Source: CADCVQ01 sp038260305 (GTDB taxonomy: Bacteria; Actinomycetota; Thermoleophilia; Solirubrobacterales; Solirubrobacteraceae). From it: a DNA stretch of 64,000 nt. Every line of letters starts with the position of its first letter. Position 1 is the stretch's first letter. Below the pieces are notes generated by a model. That model was not told where the DNA came from. It searched no databases and was given only the letters and a program-made list of their open reading frames with translations. The translations under genes were made by a program, and so were the position numbers. The stretch is from assembly GCA_038260305.1 (NCBI GenBank), contig JBBSNY010000004.1, positions 1 to 64,000 on the forward strand. The letters run 5' to 3'. Shown piece by piece: positions 26,272 to 34,340 of the stretch.

Positions 26272-26290
26272 GGGGCTTGTTTCAAGCCCC
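26272..26290. promoter_or_regulatory. Rifamycin-associated element (RAE)-type inverted repeat upstream of rph
   Basis: A perfect 19-bp palindrome, GGGGCTTG-TTT-CAAGCCCC, ends 49 bp before the rph start codon. Established work on rifamycin-inactivating genes in actinomycetes describes a conserved 19-bp inverted repeat, the RAE, of the form GGGGCTTG-NNN-CAAG(G/C)CCC that mediates induction by rifamycins. Length, arms and location all fit. A possible -10 box (catact, 26302-26307) lies just downstream and ttgttt (26277-26282) inside the repeat could serve as a weak -35; these boxes are inference. Confidence 0.8.
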
Positions 26291-26339
26291 GGGGTGTGCC
26301 CCATACTCGCTCGCCGCAAGCGACGAAGGGAGCCACACG

Positions 26340-28955
26340 ATGGGCATTGACAGCTTCCAGCCCGGCGGCTACGTGCTGGGTTTCGAAGCGATCGACGAGA
26401 CGCAGGTTGCGCTCGTCGGTGGCAAGGGCGCGCACCTGGGGGAGCTTTCGCGGATCGAAGGCATCCGCGTGCCGCCCGGCTTCTGCGTGACGACGGACGC
26501 CTTCCGGCGGATCACGGCGAAGGCCCCGTCGGTCGACGGTCGGCTCGATCGGCTGTCGTGCCTGGACCCGGACGATCGCGAGGCGATCCGCACGCTCAGC
26601 GCGGAGCTCCGCCGGACGCTCGAAGCGATCGCCATCCCCGACGATGTGGCGGCGGCGATCACCCGCACGCTCGCGCGACTCGACGAGCGGGCCGCCTACG
26701 CCGTGCGATCGAGCGCGACGGCAGAGGACCTGCCGACCACGTCCTTCGCGGGTCAGCACGACACGCACCTGAACATCGTGGGGCCGGCCGCGATCCTTGC
26801 GCACGTGAGCCGATGCTGGGCGTCGCTGTTCACCGAGCGAGCCGTGACCTACCGCCTGCGCAACGGCGTTGACCAGCGCGAGGTCCAGATGGCCGTCGTC
26901 GTGCAGCGGATGGTCTTCGCGCACGCGGCCGGCATCCTCTTCACGGCCGACCCCGTCACGTCCAACCGGAGGGTCGTGTCGGTGGAGGCCGGCTTCGGCC
27001 TCGGCGAGGCCCTGGTCTCAGGACGGGTGGACACGGACGTCTACACGGTGCGAGACGGCGCGGTCATCGCGAAGGCGATCGGCACGAAGCGGCTCGCCGT
27101 CCACGCCTCGCCGGCAGGCGGGACGCAGGAGCATGCGGTCGACCCCGAGCGCCAAGCGCAGCCGGCCCTGACCGACGCGCAGGTCGTGCGGCTCGCGCGG
27201 CTCGGTCGGCGGATCGAAGGGCACTTCGGCCGCCCGCAGGACATCGAGTGGTGCCTGGTCGACGATCGCTTGCAGGTCGTCCAGAGCAGGCCGATCACGA
27301 CGCTGTTTCCCATCCCCGCGGCCGATGACCGCGAGAACCACGTGTACGTCTCAGTCGGTCATCAGCAGATGATGACCGACCCGATGAAGCCCCTCGGGCT
27401 CTCCTTGTTTCAGTTGACGGCCCTGCCGCGGATGTACGAGGCCGGCGGGAGGCTGTTCGTCGACGTCGCCGAGCGCCTGGCATCGCCGACGAGCCGCGCG
27501 GGCCTCCTGGAGATGGTGGGGAAGTCCGATCCGCTGATCGGCGACGCGCTGCAGACGATCCTCGACCGCGGCGACTTCATCGCGTCGCTCCCGGACACGG
27601 ATCCCGGCGGGCCACCGGCCACCGCCCCGGCCCCGATCGAGTCCGATCAGGCCATCGCTGCCGAGCTGATCGTGCGCAGCGAGGCTGCCCTCGCCGCCTT
27701 GAAGCGCGCAATCGCAACGAGATCAGGATCGGAGCTGTTCGAGCTCATCCTGGCCGACATCCAGGAGCTCAAGCGGAGGGTGTTCGTTCCGCGCAACCTC
27801 CGGGTGATCATGGCGGGGATGGAGGCCACGTGGTGGCTCAACGAGCAGCTGGAGGCGTGGCTGGGGGAGAAGAACGCCGCCGACACGCTGACGCAGTCCG
27901 TCGCCCACAACAACACGTCGGAGATGGGACTGGCGCTCCTCGACGTCGCCGACGTGATCCGCCCCCACCGGGACGTCGTGGCGTTCCTGCACGACGTCGA
28001 GGACGACGACTTCCTCGACGAGCTGGCCGAGCTCGCCGGCGGGCCGCAAGCGCGCGACGCCATCGTGGCCTACCTCGCCAGGTACGGCATGCGCTGCGCC
28101 GGTGAGATCGACATCACGCGCCCGCGCTGGAGCGAACGGCCCTCGACGCTTCTGTCCGCGATCCTCTCAAACGTCAAGAACTTCGAGGCCGGCGCCGGCA
28201 AGCGGCGCTTCGAGCAGGGCCGCCAGGAGGCGTGGAGCAAGGAGCAGGAGCTGCTGGAGCGCTTACGGGCCCTGCCGGGCGGAGCGCGGAAGGCCGCAGA
28301 GACGAAGCGGATGATCGACCGCGTTCGGACCTTCAGCGGGTACCGCGAGTACCCGAAGTACCACATCGTAAGCCGCTACTTCGTCTACAAGCAGGCCCTG
28401 CTGGAAGAGGCCGAGCGCCTCGTCCGGGCCGACGTGCTCGGCGACAAGGAGGACATCTACTACCTCACGTTTCAGGAACTGCACGACGTCGCGCGCACGC
28501 ACGAAGTGGATGACCAGATCAACTTCGCCGAGCGCGGGCAGGCGTTCAGGTCCTATCAAGCGCTCACGCCGCCGCGGGTGCTCACGTCGGACGGCGAGGT
28601 CCTCGCCGGCGTGTACCGACGCGACGACGTGCCGGCCGGCGCGCTGATCGGGCTCCCGGTCTCAGCCGGGACCATCGAGGGGCGGGCCCGCGTCATCCTG
28701 GACATGGCGCATGCCGACCTGGAACCCGGCGACATCCTGGTCACGCCTTTCACGGACCCGAGCTGGACCCCCCTGTTCGTCGCGATCAAGGGTCTCGTGA
28801 CGGAGGTGGGGGGCCTGATGACCCACGGCGCGGTGATCGCCCGGGAGTACGGGCTGCCGGCCGTCGTCGGGGTCGAGCACGCCACGCGCCTGATCGCAGA
28901 TGGGCAGCGGATCCGGGTGCACGGAACGGACGGGTACGTCGAGATCCTGCCCTAG
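26340..28955 (+). CDS. rph: Rifamycin-inactivating phosphotransferase
   Basis: The 871-residue enzyme uses ATP to phosphorylate rifamycins, giving resistance. It has the three expected parts: an ATP-grasp/PPDK-like N-terminal domain (VALVGGKGAHLGELSRI near residue 23, YAVRSSATAEDLPTTSFAGQHDT near 120), a rifamycin-binding middle region (about 330-770, starting YVSVGHQQMMTDPMKPLGLSLF), and a C-terminal swivelling His domain (LMTHGAVIAREYGLPAVVGV, His829). The His matches the catalytic His of Listeria RPH. The length matches the family (about 865). PEP synthase is excluded by the middle region. The adjacent truncated gene suggests arrival by transfer. Confidence 0.9.
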   Translation: MGIDSFQPGGYVLGFEAIDETQVALVGGKGAHLGELSRIEGIRVPPGFCVTTDAFRRITAKAPSVDGRLDRLSCLDPDDREAIRTLSAELRRTLEAIAIPDDVAAAITRTLARLDERAAYAVRSSATAEDLPTTSFAGQHDTHLNIVGPAAILAHVSRCWASLFTERAVTYRLRNGVDQREVQMAVVVQRMVFAHAAGILFTADPVTSNRRVVSVEAGFGLGEALVSGRVDTDVYTVRDGAVIAKAIGTKRLAVHASPAGGTQEHAVDPERQAQPALTDAQVVRLARLGRRIEGHFGRPQDIEWCLVDDRLQVVQSRPITTLFPIPAADDRENHVYVSVGHQQMMTDPMKPLGLSLFQLTALPRMYEAGGRLFVDVAERLASPTSRAGLLEMVGKSDPLIGDALQTILDRGDFIASLPDTDPGGPPATAPAPIESDQAIAAELIVRSEAALAALKRAIATRSGSELFELILADIQELKRRVFVPRNLRVIMAGMEATWWLNEQLEAWLGEKNAADTLTQSVAHNNTSEMGLALLDVADVIRPHRDVVAFLHDVEDDDFLDELAELAGGPQARDAIVAYLARYGMRCAGEIDITRPRWSERPSTLLSAILSNVKNFEAGAGKRRFEQGRQEAWSKEQELLERLRALPGGARKAAETKRMIDRVRTFSGYREYPKYHIVSRYFVYKQALLEEAERLVRADVLGDKEDIYYLTFQELHDVARTHEVDDQINFAERGQAFRSYQALTPPRVLTSDGEVLAGVYRRDDVPAGALIGLPVSAGTIEGRARVILDMAHADLEPGDILVTPFTDPSWTPLFVAIKGLVTEVGGLMTHGAVIAREYGLPAVVGVEHATRLIADGQRIRVHGTDGYVEILP

Positions 28956-29473
28956 ATCGGTCCTGTAACCACGCATCGAGTCGGGGTCAGTCGACCCAGG
29001 GCCGCGCCTGCATGGCGACGGAGTCCGCCGGCGGCGTGGCAGGAGAGCTTTCCCGCGGCGAACGGCATCGCCCGCGTGACGAGGTCGAAGGCGAGCGCGA
29101 CGTGCTGGGCGCGGACCGGGTCGGTACGCGAGTTGAACGCGCCGAGGTCCTGCTCGATGCCCAGCACCTCGGTCGCGAAGTCGTAGTGAAAGGCGAACGC
29201 GTTCGTGTTCAGGAAGTAGAGCTCCGGCGCGTCGGTGTCGACGCCGATGATGAGGATCTTCATCTCTTCGGCGCCGAGCCGGCCGGGGACGTCGTCGCTG
29301 CGGGCGAGCGTGTGGAACGTCACACGATCGGGGACGAGGCGGGCGCCGTCGTTCAGCGCGACGTCCTGGCCGGGGGGGTTGAAGTCAGGCGGGTCGACGA
29401 GGCGCGGGGGATCGACCGGATCGACGACGGGCTCCGGATCCTGCGTGCTGGTGGCGCTGTCGTACGGGAGCAC
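28952..29473 (-). pseudogene. Truncated N-terminal fragment, possibly of a PEP/pyruvate-binding-type protein
   Basis: The open frame encodes 173 residues. It begins with a Pro/Asp-rich leader, then has KILIIGVDTDAPELYFLNTNAFAFHYDFATEVLG (about residues 72-105). I recall this pattern from the N-terminus of PEP/pyruvate-binding-domain proteins of several hundred residues. After about residue 145 the sequence loses similarity and a stop comes 4 bp inside the end of rph. The rest of the gene is missing, so it looks cut off at the rph border. Assignment rests on a remembered motif, hence moderate confidence. Confidence 0.45.
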
Positions 29474-29558
29474 GCTCGCGACTCTATGACCGCCAATCGC
29501 GGCGCTGTGTGGCGTCGAGCACGGTGCTCGGGCAGGCGCCGCAGGCGCCTGCGGCGCG

Positions 29559-29777
29559 TCAGATGTGGCGCAGCGGGCTGATGCCCTGCTCGGCCATGCG
29601 GCGCAGCGTCTTGAACTGCGTCGGCGTCAGGGGCGCGCTGCGGCGCAGCGCGTGCTCCTCGGCGCGGGTGAGGGATGTATCGCGCGCCACCCTGGCGCCG
29701 TTGATCTCCGGCCGTCGGACCTTCGGGGCTCTCGGTGTCTCCCGCTCCACGCTGTCTCCCTCCACAGTGATCGCCAA
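29559..29777 (-). CDS. Hypothetical protein, 72 residues
   Basis: A short leftward frame with a basic, soluble product (RRPEINGARVARDTSLTRAEEHALRR, ending QFKTLRRMAEQGISPLRHI). No domain is recognised. The Glu/Arg-rich helical composition and intact start and stop favour a real gene. It lies 165 bp from recQ and is transcribed in the same direction, so it may be the last gene of that unit. It could also be a chance frame. Confidence 0.45.
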   Translation of the reverse strand: MAITVEGDSVERETPRAPKVRRPEINGARVARDTSLTRAEEHALRRSAPLTPTQFKTLRRMAEQGISPLRHI

Positions 29778-29943
29778 GTCATATCCCTCAGAGTGATCGC
29801 CTGTCCGACGAACCAGCCCGCACCCCCGCGTTCCGATCGTCGTTCGCCCTTGCGATGGCCCGTCGCTACCCCGGACTGCGGGCCGGCAAACGGCTTCGAT
29901 GACGCCACGCTATCGCGTCGGGAGGCCGCTCGCGAGCGCGCAT

Positions 29944-32019
29944 TCAAAATGCCGTCGCCAGCACGAATCCGAAGACCGGCCCGGAACCCCGTCGCAGCAG
30001 CTGCCCGCCGACCATCGCCTGCGTCCAGCCGCTGAAGCGCAGGTCGTCGACGAGCAGGCAGGGACCCGCCGGAGGATCGCCCGTGACCGCGAACGCGCCA
30101 CGGACGTTCGCAACCTGCTGAACGCTGTTGGCCATCTCGCGCTGCGGGGGTCGCTCGGCGTCGCGCGCCAGCACGTCGACGAACGGCAGGCCAAGGGCCG
30201 CCGCGAGCCGACGCGCGAAGTCCGGCACGAGCACGCCGCTGCGCAGCGACGGCACGGCCGCGACCCAGGCGACCGGCGGCGCCCACTCGCGCACGAGCGC
30301 GGCGGCGGCGCGTACGAGCTCGTCGTCGAAGCGTCCGGCGCCGCGGCCGTCGCGGACGAGCGGGTCCCAGCCGCCGTCGCCGATGCGCGCGAGCGCGCGA
30401 CCTTCCCGGACCTGTACGTCGGCGGCGATCCTGCGCATCTTGCCGTCGGCGTCCGGGCTCATCTTCTTGACGTCGAGCGTCAGCGGTCGCGAGCGCAGGT
30501 GCTCGAGCGCCTCGCGCACGAGCTCGGGCGGCGGCGGGGCATGCAAGCGCGGACCGGCGCAGACCGCGCAGCGCCCGCAATCCTCCGGCTCGGGGTCGTC
30601 GAGCTCCTCCTGCAGCGCGCGCATGAGGCAGCGGCCATCGGCGCCGAAGCCGGCCATCGTCGCCTGCTCGCGGCGGCGCAGCTCGGTGACCTTCGCGTAG
30701 CGCTCGGCGTCGTAGGCCCAGTCGCCGTCCCGCGAGCGCACCCAGACACGGCCGTCGCGCCGGACCGCGCCCTCGACGTCGAGGACCTTGAGCATCGCCT
30801 CGATCCGACCCTTGCCGAGGTTCACGAGCGACGTCAGCTCGGCCGTCGTCGCGCCCTCGTCGCCGGCCTGTTCGAGGTGTGTCAGCACCGTGTCGACGAC
30901 GTCGCGGCGCGGGAACGCCTGCTCGATGAAGAAGTCCTGGATGCGGCGGTCCTCGCGGCCGCGCAGCAGGACGACCTCGGCACGCTCGATCGCGCGCCCG
31001 GCGCGGCCGACCTGCTGGTAGTAGGCGATGACCGAGCCCGGCGCCTGGTAATGCACGACGAAGCCGAGGTCGGGCTTGTCGTAGCCCATGCCGAGCGCGC
31101 TCGTCGCGACGACGCACTTGAGGTCGTTTGAGAGCAGGCGATCCTCGACGCCGATCCGCCGCTCGGTCTGGCTCTCGCCGGTGTAGGCCTCGGCGGCGAT
31201 CCCGCGACCGCTCAGCCACGCGGCGACCTGCTCGGCGTCGCGCTTGGTCAGCGTGTAGACGATGCCCGAGCCCGGCAGCGCCGCGAGGTGGGTCGCGAGC
31301 CACGCGAGTCGGTCGGCCTGGCCGGGCAGCTCGACGACCTCCAGGCGCAGACTGGACCGTCCGAGCGGGCCGCGGTAGGCGACGAGCTGCGCGTCGGCGT
31401 GGCCGGTGCGAAGCTGCTCCTCGATGTCGGAGACGACGCGGTCGTTCGCCGTCGCCGTCGTGCAGAGGACGCCGACGCCGCCAGGCAGGCGTTCGAGCAT
31501 GTCCGCGATGCGGCGATAGTCGGGCCGGAAGTCGTGGCCCCAGTCGGAGATGCAGTGCGCCTCGTCGACGACGAGCAGGCCGACGCGCTCGGCGAAGACG
31601 GGGAGCATGCTCGCTCGGAACTGCGGGTTGTTCAGGCGCTCGGGGCTGATCAGCAGCAGGTCGACGGCGTCGCCATCGAGCAGCGCGCTGATCTCGCTCC
31701 ACGCGTCGCGGTTGGTTGAGTTCACCGTGTGCGCGCGGATCCCGAGGCGCTGCGCGGCGGCGATCTGGTTGCGCATGAGCGCGAGCAGCGGCGAGACGAT
31801 GAGCGTCGGCCCCGCGCCTTGGGCGCGCAGCAGGGCGGTGGCGATGAAGTAGACGGCCGACTTGCCCCAGCCCGTGCGCTGGACGCAGAGGACGCGGGCG
31901 CGGTCGTCGACGAGGTCGCGGATCGCCTCGAGCTGGTGCTCGCGGAACGCCGCGTCCGGGCCGGCGAGCTCGTGCAGGAGCTGTGTCGCGCGGGCGTCGA
32001 GGTCGGTCGTCGTCGGCAT
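29944..32019 (-). CDS. recQ: RecQ-family ATP-dependent DNA helicase with a C-terminal phosphoribosyltransferase-like domain
   Basis: A 691-residue 3'-5' DNA helicase. Motif 0 lies in FREHQLEAI near residue 24, motif I in QRTGWGKSAVYF near 46, the DEAH box in LVVDEAHCISDWGHDFRPDYRRI near 142, and motif VI in QQVGRAGRAIERAEV near 335. The zinc site (CLMRALQEELDDPEPEDCGRCAVC) is near 476. The last 190 residues replace the HRDC domain. They carry VAAVPSLRSGVLVPDFARRLAAALGLPF and CLLVDDLRFSGWTQAMVGGQLLR, the latter resembling the PRPP loop of type I phosphoribosyltransferases such as ComF. This fusion recurs in some bacterial RecQ proteins. Confidence 0.87.
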   Translation of the reverse strand: MPTTTDLDARATQLLHELAGPDAAFREHQLEAIRDLVDDRARVLCVQRTGWGKSAVYFIATALLRAQGAGPTLIVSPLLALMRNQIAAAQRLGIRAHTVNSTNRDAWSEISALLDGDAVDLLLISPERLNNPQFRASMLPVFAERVGLLVVDEAHCISDWGHDFRPDYRRIADMLERLPGGVGVLCTTATANDRVVSDIEEQLRTGHADAQLVAYRGPLGRSSLRLEVVELPGQADRLAWLATHLAALPGSGIVYTLTKRDAEQVAAWLSGRGIAAEAYTGESQTERRIGVEDRLLSNDLKCVVATSALGMGYDKPDLGFVVHYQAPGSVIAYYQQVGRAGRAIERAEVVLLRGREDRRIQDFFIEQAFPRRDVVDTVLTHLEQAGDEGATTAELTSLVNLGKGRIEAMLKVLDVEGAVRRDGRVWVRSRDGDWAYDAERYAKVTELRRREQATMAGFGADGRCLMRALQEELDDPEPEDCGRCAVCAGPRLHAPPPPELVREALEHLRSRPLTLDVKKMSPDADGKMRRIAADVQVREGRALARIGDGGWDPLVRDGRGAGRFDDELVRAAAALVREWAPPVAWVAAVPSLRSGVLVPDFARRLAAALGLPFVDVLARDAERPPQREMANSVQQVANVRGAFAVTGDPPAGPCLLVDDLRFSGWTQAMVGGQLLRRGSGPVFGFVLATAF

Positions 32020-32044
32020 CTGAACACCATAGGCCGGGGCGAGA

Positions 32045-32074
32045 GAAGTTCGCCCCCCCCGGGGGGTGAACTTC
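32045..32074. promoter_or_regulatory. 30-bp palindrome in the divergent recQ/Uma2 promoter region
   Basis: The arms gaagttc (32045-32051) and gaacttc (32068-32074), with inner cccccc and gggggg, form a nearly perfect palindrome centred between recQ and the first Uma2 gene. One half-site, gggggg-Y-gaacttc, recurs 52-60 bp upstream of the second Uma2 gene at about 32828-32841. Repetition before both paralogues suggests a shared operator or -35-type element (gaactt resembles ECF sigma -35 boxes). A terminator is unlikely because both flanking genes point away. Confidence 0.55.
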
Positions 32075-32125
32075 GTGCGCCGGCGCCTATTGAAGGTATG
32101 GACGACGAACCGAGGGAGGCTTACG

Positions 32126-32698
32126 ATGGAGGCCGTGACAGCGACGGCACAGATGACGGCAGCCGAGTTCCTGGCGCTGCCCGAGCGAACGACCGCGAGC
32201 AGGCTGGAGCTGATCGACGGTGAGCTCGTCGTGAGCGAGCCGACGATGCGACACAACGATGCGCAGGGCCAGATCTATACCGAGCTGCGGATCTGGTTGC
32301 GCGCGGGCGAGCGACGGGGTCGGGTCGCGCTGCCGCTGGATGTGCAGTTCGACGACCGAAATGTGCACGTCCCGGACGTCGCGTGGTACCGCAACGCGCG
32401 AGCGCCGAAGATCGCGGACCTCCCGCCGTATCCAGTGCCGGACCTCGTCGTCGAGGTCCGCTCGCCGTCGACCTGGCGCTACGACATCGGCGCGAAGAAG
32501 CGCAACTACGAGCAGCATGGCGCCGCCGAGCTGTGGCTCGTCGACACGACGAGCGCGGTCGTCTTCGTCTTCCGCCGCTCCGCACCCGGCGCGCCGCACT
32601 TCGACGTCGCGCTCGAGCTCGGCAGCGGTGAGGCGCTCGCCTCACCGCTGCTGCCCGGCTTCACGCTCGCCGTCGACGAGATCTTTGCCGACGGCTGA
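32126..32698 (+). CDS. Uma2-family (DUF820) restriction-endonuclease-fold protein, copy 1
   Basis: A 190-residue protein with the PD-(D/E)XK nuclease fold of Uma2. RLELIDGELVVSEPTMRHN gives the first acidic site (about residue 31), VPDVAWYRN the core Asp (about 87), VPDLVVEVRSPSTWRYDIGAKKRNYEQHGAAELWLVD the D-ExV-K region (about 107-145). The catalytic pattern D-EVRSPS-K is intact. A gaggc ribosome site lies upstream of the ATG. It is a tandem paralogue of the next gene. Uma2 genes are often expanded in transposon-rich or multicellular bacteria; the cellular role is unclear. Confidence 0.82.
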   Translation: MEAVTATAQMTAAEFLALPERTTASRLELIDGELVVSEPTMRHNDAQGQIYTELRIWLRAGERRGRVALPLDVQFDDRNVHVPDVAWYRNARAPKIADLPPYPVPDLVVEVRSPSTWRYDIGAKKRNYEQHGAAELWLVDTTSAVVFVFRRSAPGAPHFDVALELGSGEALASPLLPGFTLAVDEIFADG

Positions 32699-32892
32699 GC
32701 GCTCGAAGCCCCGGCGTCAGGCGATCGACGGCGTGCAGAGCGGCGCACGCTTGTCCTGGACGTCGACCTCGCCGTAGGCGGCGGGGGCGCCGGTCGGCGC
32801 TACATCACGTCGAGGGGCGCGCGCGAGGGGGGCGAACTTCGCATGCCCGCGGCCTATGAGAGGCATGGACCACGAATTGCAGGAGGCTTACG

Positions 32893-33468
32893 ATGGACGT
32901 CATGACCGCGACCGCGCAGATGACGGCGGAGGAGTTCCTGGCGTTGCCGGAGCGAACGGACGCTCGCCGCTGCGAGCTCATCGACGGTGAGCTCGTGATG
33001 TCCGAGCCGAGCTGGACGCACAACGACTCACAGGGCTGCATCTACTCCGCGCTGCGTGTCTGGATCGGCGGTGGTCGCAATCGTGGGCTCGTCGGGCTGC
33101 CGCTCGACGTCCAGTTCGACGAGCACAACGTCCACGAGCCCGACGTCGTCTGGTATCGGGATGGGCGCGGGCCCCGGCGGGGCGATCCGCTCCCGTACCC
33201 GATCCCCGACATCGCGGTCGAGGTCCGCTCGCCCTCGACGTGGCGTTTCGACATCGGTCGCAAGAAGGCCAACTACGAGGAGCACGGCGTGGCGGAGCTG
33301 TGGCTCGTCGACACTGCCGCGGACGTCGTCCTCGTCTTCCGCCGGGGGAGCCCCAAGTCGGCGCGCTTCGACTTCAGCCTCGAGCTCGGCTCCGGCGAGC
33401 AGCTGACGTCGCTGTTCCTGCCGGGGTTCTCGCTGCGCGTCGGCGAGATCTTCGCAACCGACGCTTAG
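32893..33468 (+). CDS. Uma2-family (DUF820) restriction-endonuclease-fold protein, copy 2
   Basis: A 191-residue paralogue of the preceding gene with the same start (TATAQMTAEEFLALPERT) and the same active-site pattern (CELIDGELVMSEP, EPDVVWYRD, IPDIAVEVRSPSTWRFDIGRKKANYEEHG). The 60 bp upstream are also similar to those of copy 1 (shared gaggcttacgatgga at the start codon), so the duplication included the promoter. Its stop overlaps that of convergent sucD by 3 bp. About 190 bp between the copies contain no gene. Confidence 0.82.
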   Translation: MDVMTATAQMTAEEFLALPERTDARRCELIDGELVMSEPSWTHNDSQGCIYSALRVWIGGGRNRGLVGLPLDVQFDEHNVHEPDVVWYRDGRGPRRGDPLPYPIPDIAVEVRSPSTWRFDIGRKKANYEEHGVAELWLVDTAADVVLVFRRGSPKSARFDFSLELGSGEQLTSLFLPGFSLRVGEIFATDA

Positions 33469-34340
33469 CCGCCGAGGATCTCCATCGCGATGTGGGCGAC
33501 CTCGGTCGGGGTGTGGCCGACGCGCACGCCGACGGCTTCGAGCGCCTCGACCTTCGCCTTGCCGCCGCCGCTCGAACCGCTCACGATCGCGCCGGCGTGG
33601 CCCATCGTCTTGCCGGGCGGCGCCGTGAGGCCGGCGATGTAGCCGACGACCGGCTTGGAGACGTGGGCCGCGATGTACTGCGCGGCCTCCTCCTCGGCCG
33701 AGCCGCCGATCTCGCCGCTCATGACGATCAGCTCGGTCTGCGGATCGGCCTGAAACAGTGCGATGATGTCGATGAAGCTCGAGCCCGGCACCGGGTCGCC
33801 GCCGATGCCGACGATCGTCGAGTTGCCGAAGCCGCGCTGGGCCAGCTCGTTGCCGATCTGGTAGGTCAGCGTCCCCGACCGCGACACGACGCCCACGTTG
33901 CCCTGCCTGAAGAACTGCGCCGGGATGATCCCGACGTTCGCCTCGCCGGGCGACAGCACGCCGGGGCAGTTGGGACCGATCAGCCGCACGTCCGGGTTGC
34001 GGGCGAGGGCGTTGAAGACGAGCAGCTCGTCGTGCGCCGGGATCCCCTCGGTGATCGCGATGATCGTCGCGATGCCGGCGTCCTCGGCCTCGAGGATCGA
34101 GTCGGCGGCGAAGCGCGCCGGCACGAACACCATCGCCGTGTTCGCACCCGTCTGCGCGACGGCCTCGCGGAAGGTGTTGAAGACCGGGATGGCGTCGACG
34201 TCCTGGCCGCCCTTGCCGGGCGTCACGCCGGCGACCACGTTCGTCCCGTAGGCGCAGTTGTTCAGCGTGTGAAACGAGCCCTCGCGGCCGGTCAGCCCCG
34301 AGACGCACAGGCGCGTGTCGTTGCCGACGATGATGCTCAC
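33465..34340 (-). CDS. sucD: Succinate-CoA ligase, alpha subunit
   Basis: A 291-residue TCA-cycle subunit that forms succinyl-CoA with SucC. The CoA-binding fold has CVSGLTGREGSFHTLNNCAYGTNVVAGVTPGKGG, RLIGPNCPGVLSPGEANVGIIP near residue 120, and the active-site His in MGHAGAIVSGSSGGGKAKVEAL near 245. It starts at GTG, overlapping the sucC stop by 4 bp. GSSGG is the phosphate-binding loop next to the phosphorylated His. Confidence 0.93.
   Translation of the reverse strand: MSIIVGNDTRLCVSGLTGREGSFHTLNNCAYGTNVVAGVTPGKGGQDVDAIPVFNTFREAVAQTGANTAMVFVPARFAADSILEAEDAGIATIIAITEGIPAHDELLVFNALARNPDVRLIGPNCPGVLSPGEANVGIIPAQFFRQGNVGVVSRSGTLTYQIGNELAQRGFGNSTIVGIGGDPVPGSSFIDIIALFQADPQTELIVMSGEIGGSAEEEAAQYIAAHVSKPVVGYIAGLTAPPGKTMGHAGAIVSGSSGGGKAKVEALEAVGVRVGHTPTEVAHIAMEILGG

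Noticed and set aside
26340..28955. Considered as phosphoenolpyruvate synthase.
   Set aside because: The middle region (GHQQMMTDPMKPLGLS) and the upstream element are specific to rifamycin phosphotransferases.
29944..32019. Considered as HelR, the rifamycin-resistance helicase, because it lies near rph and its RAE.
   Set aside because: HelR is a UvrD-like SF1 protein; this gene has RecQ motifs, a zinc site and no RAE upstream.
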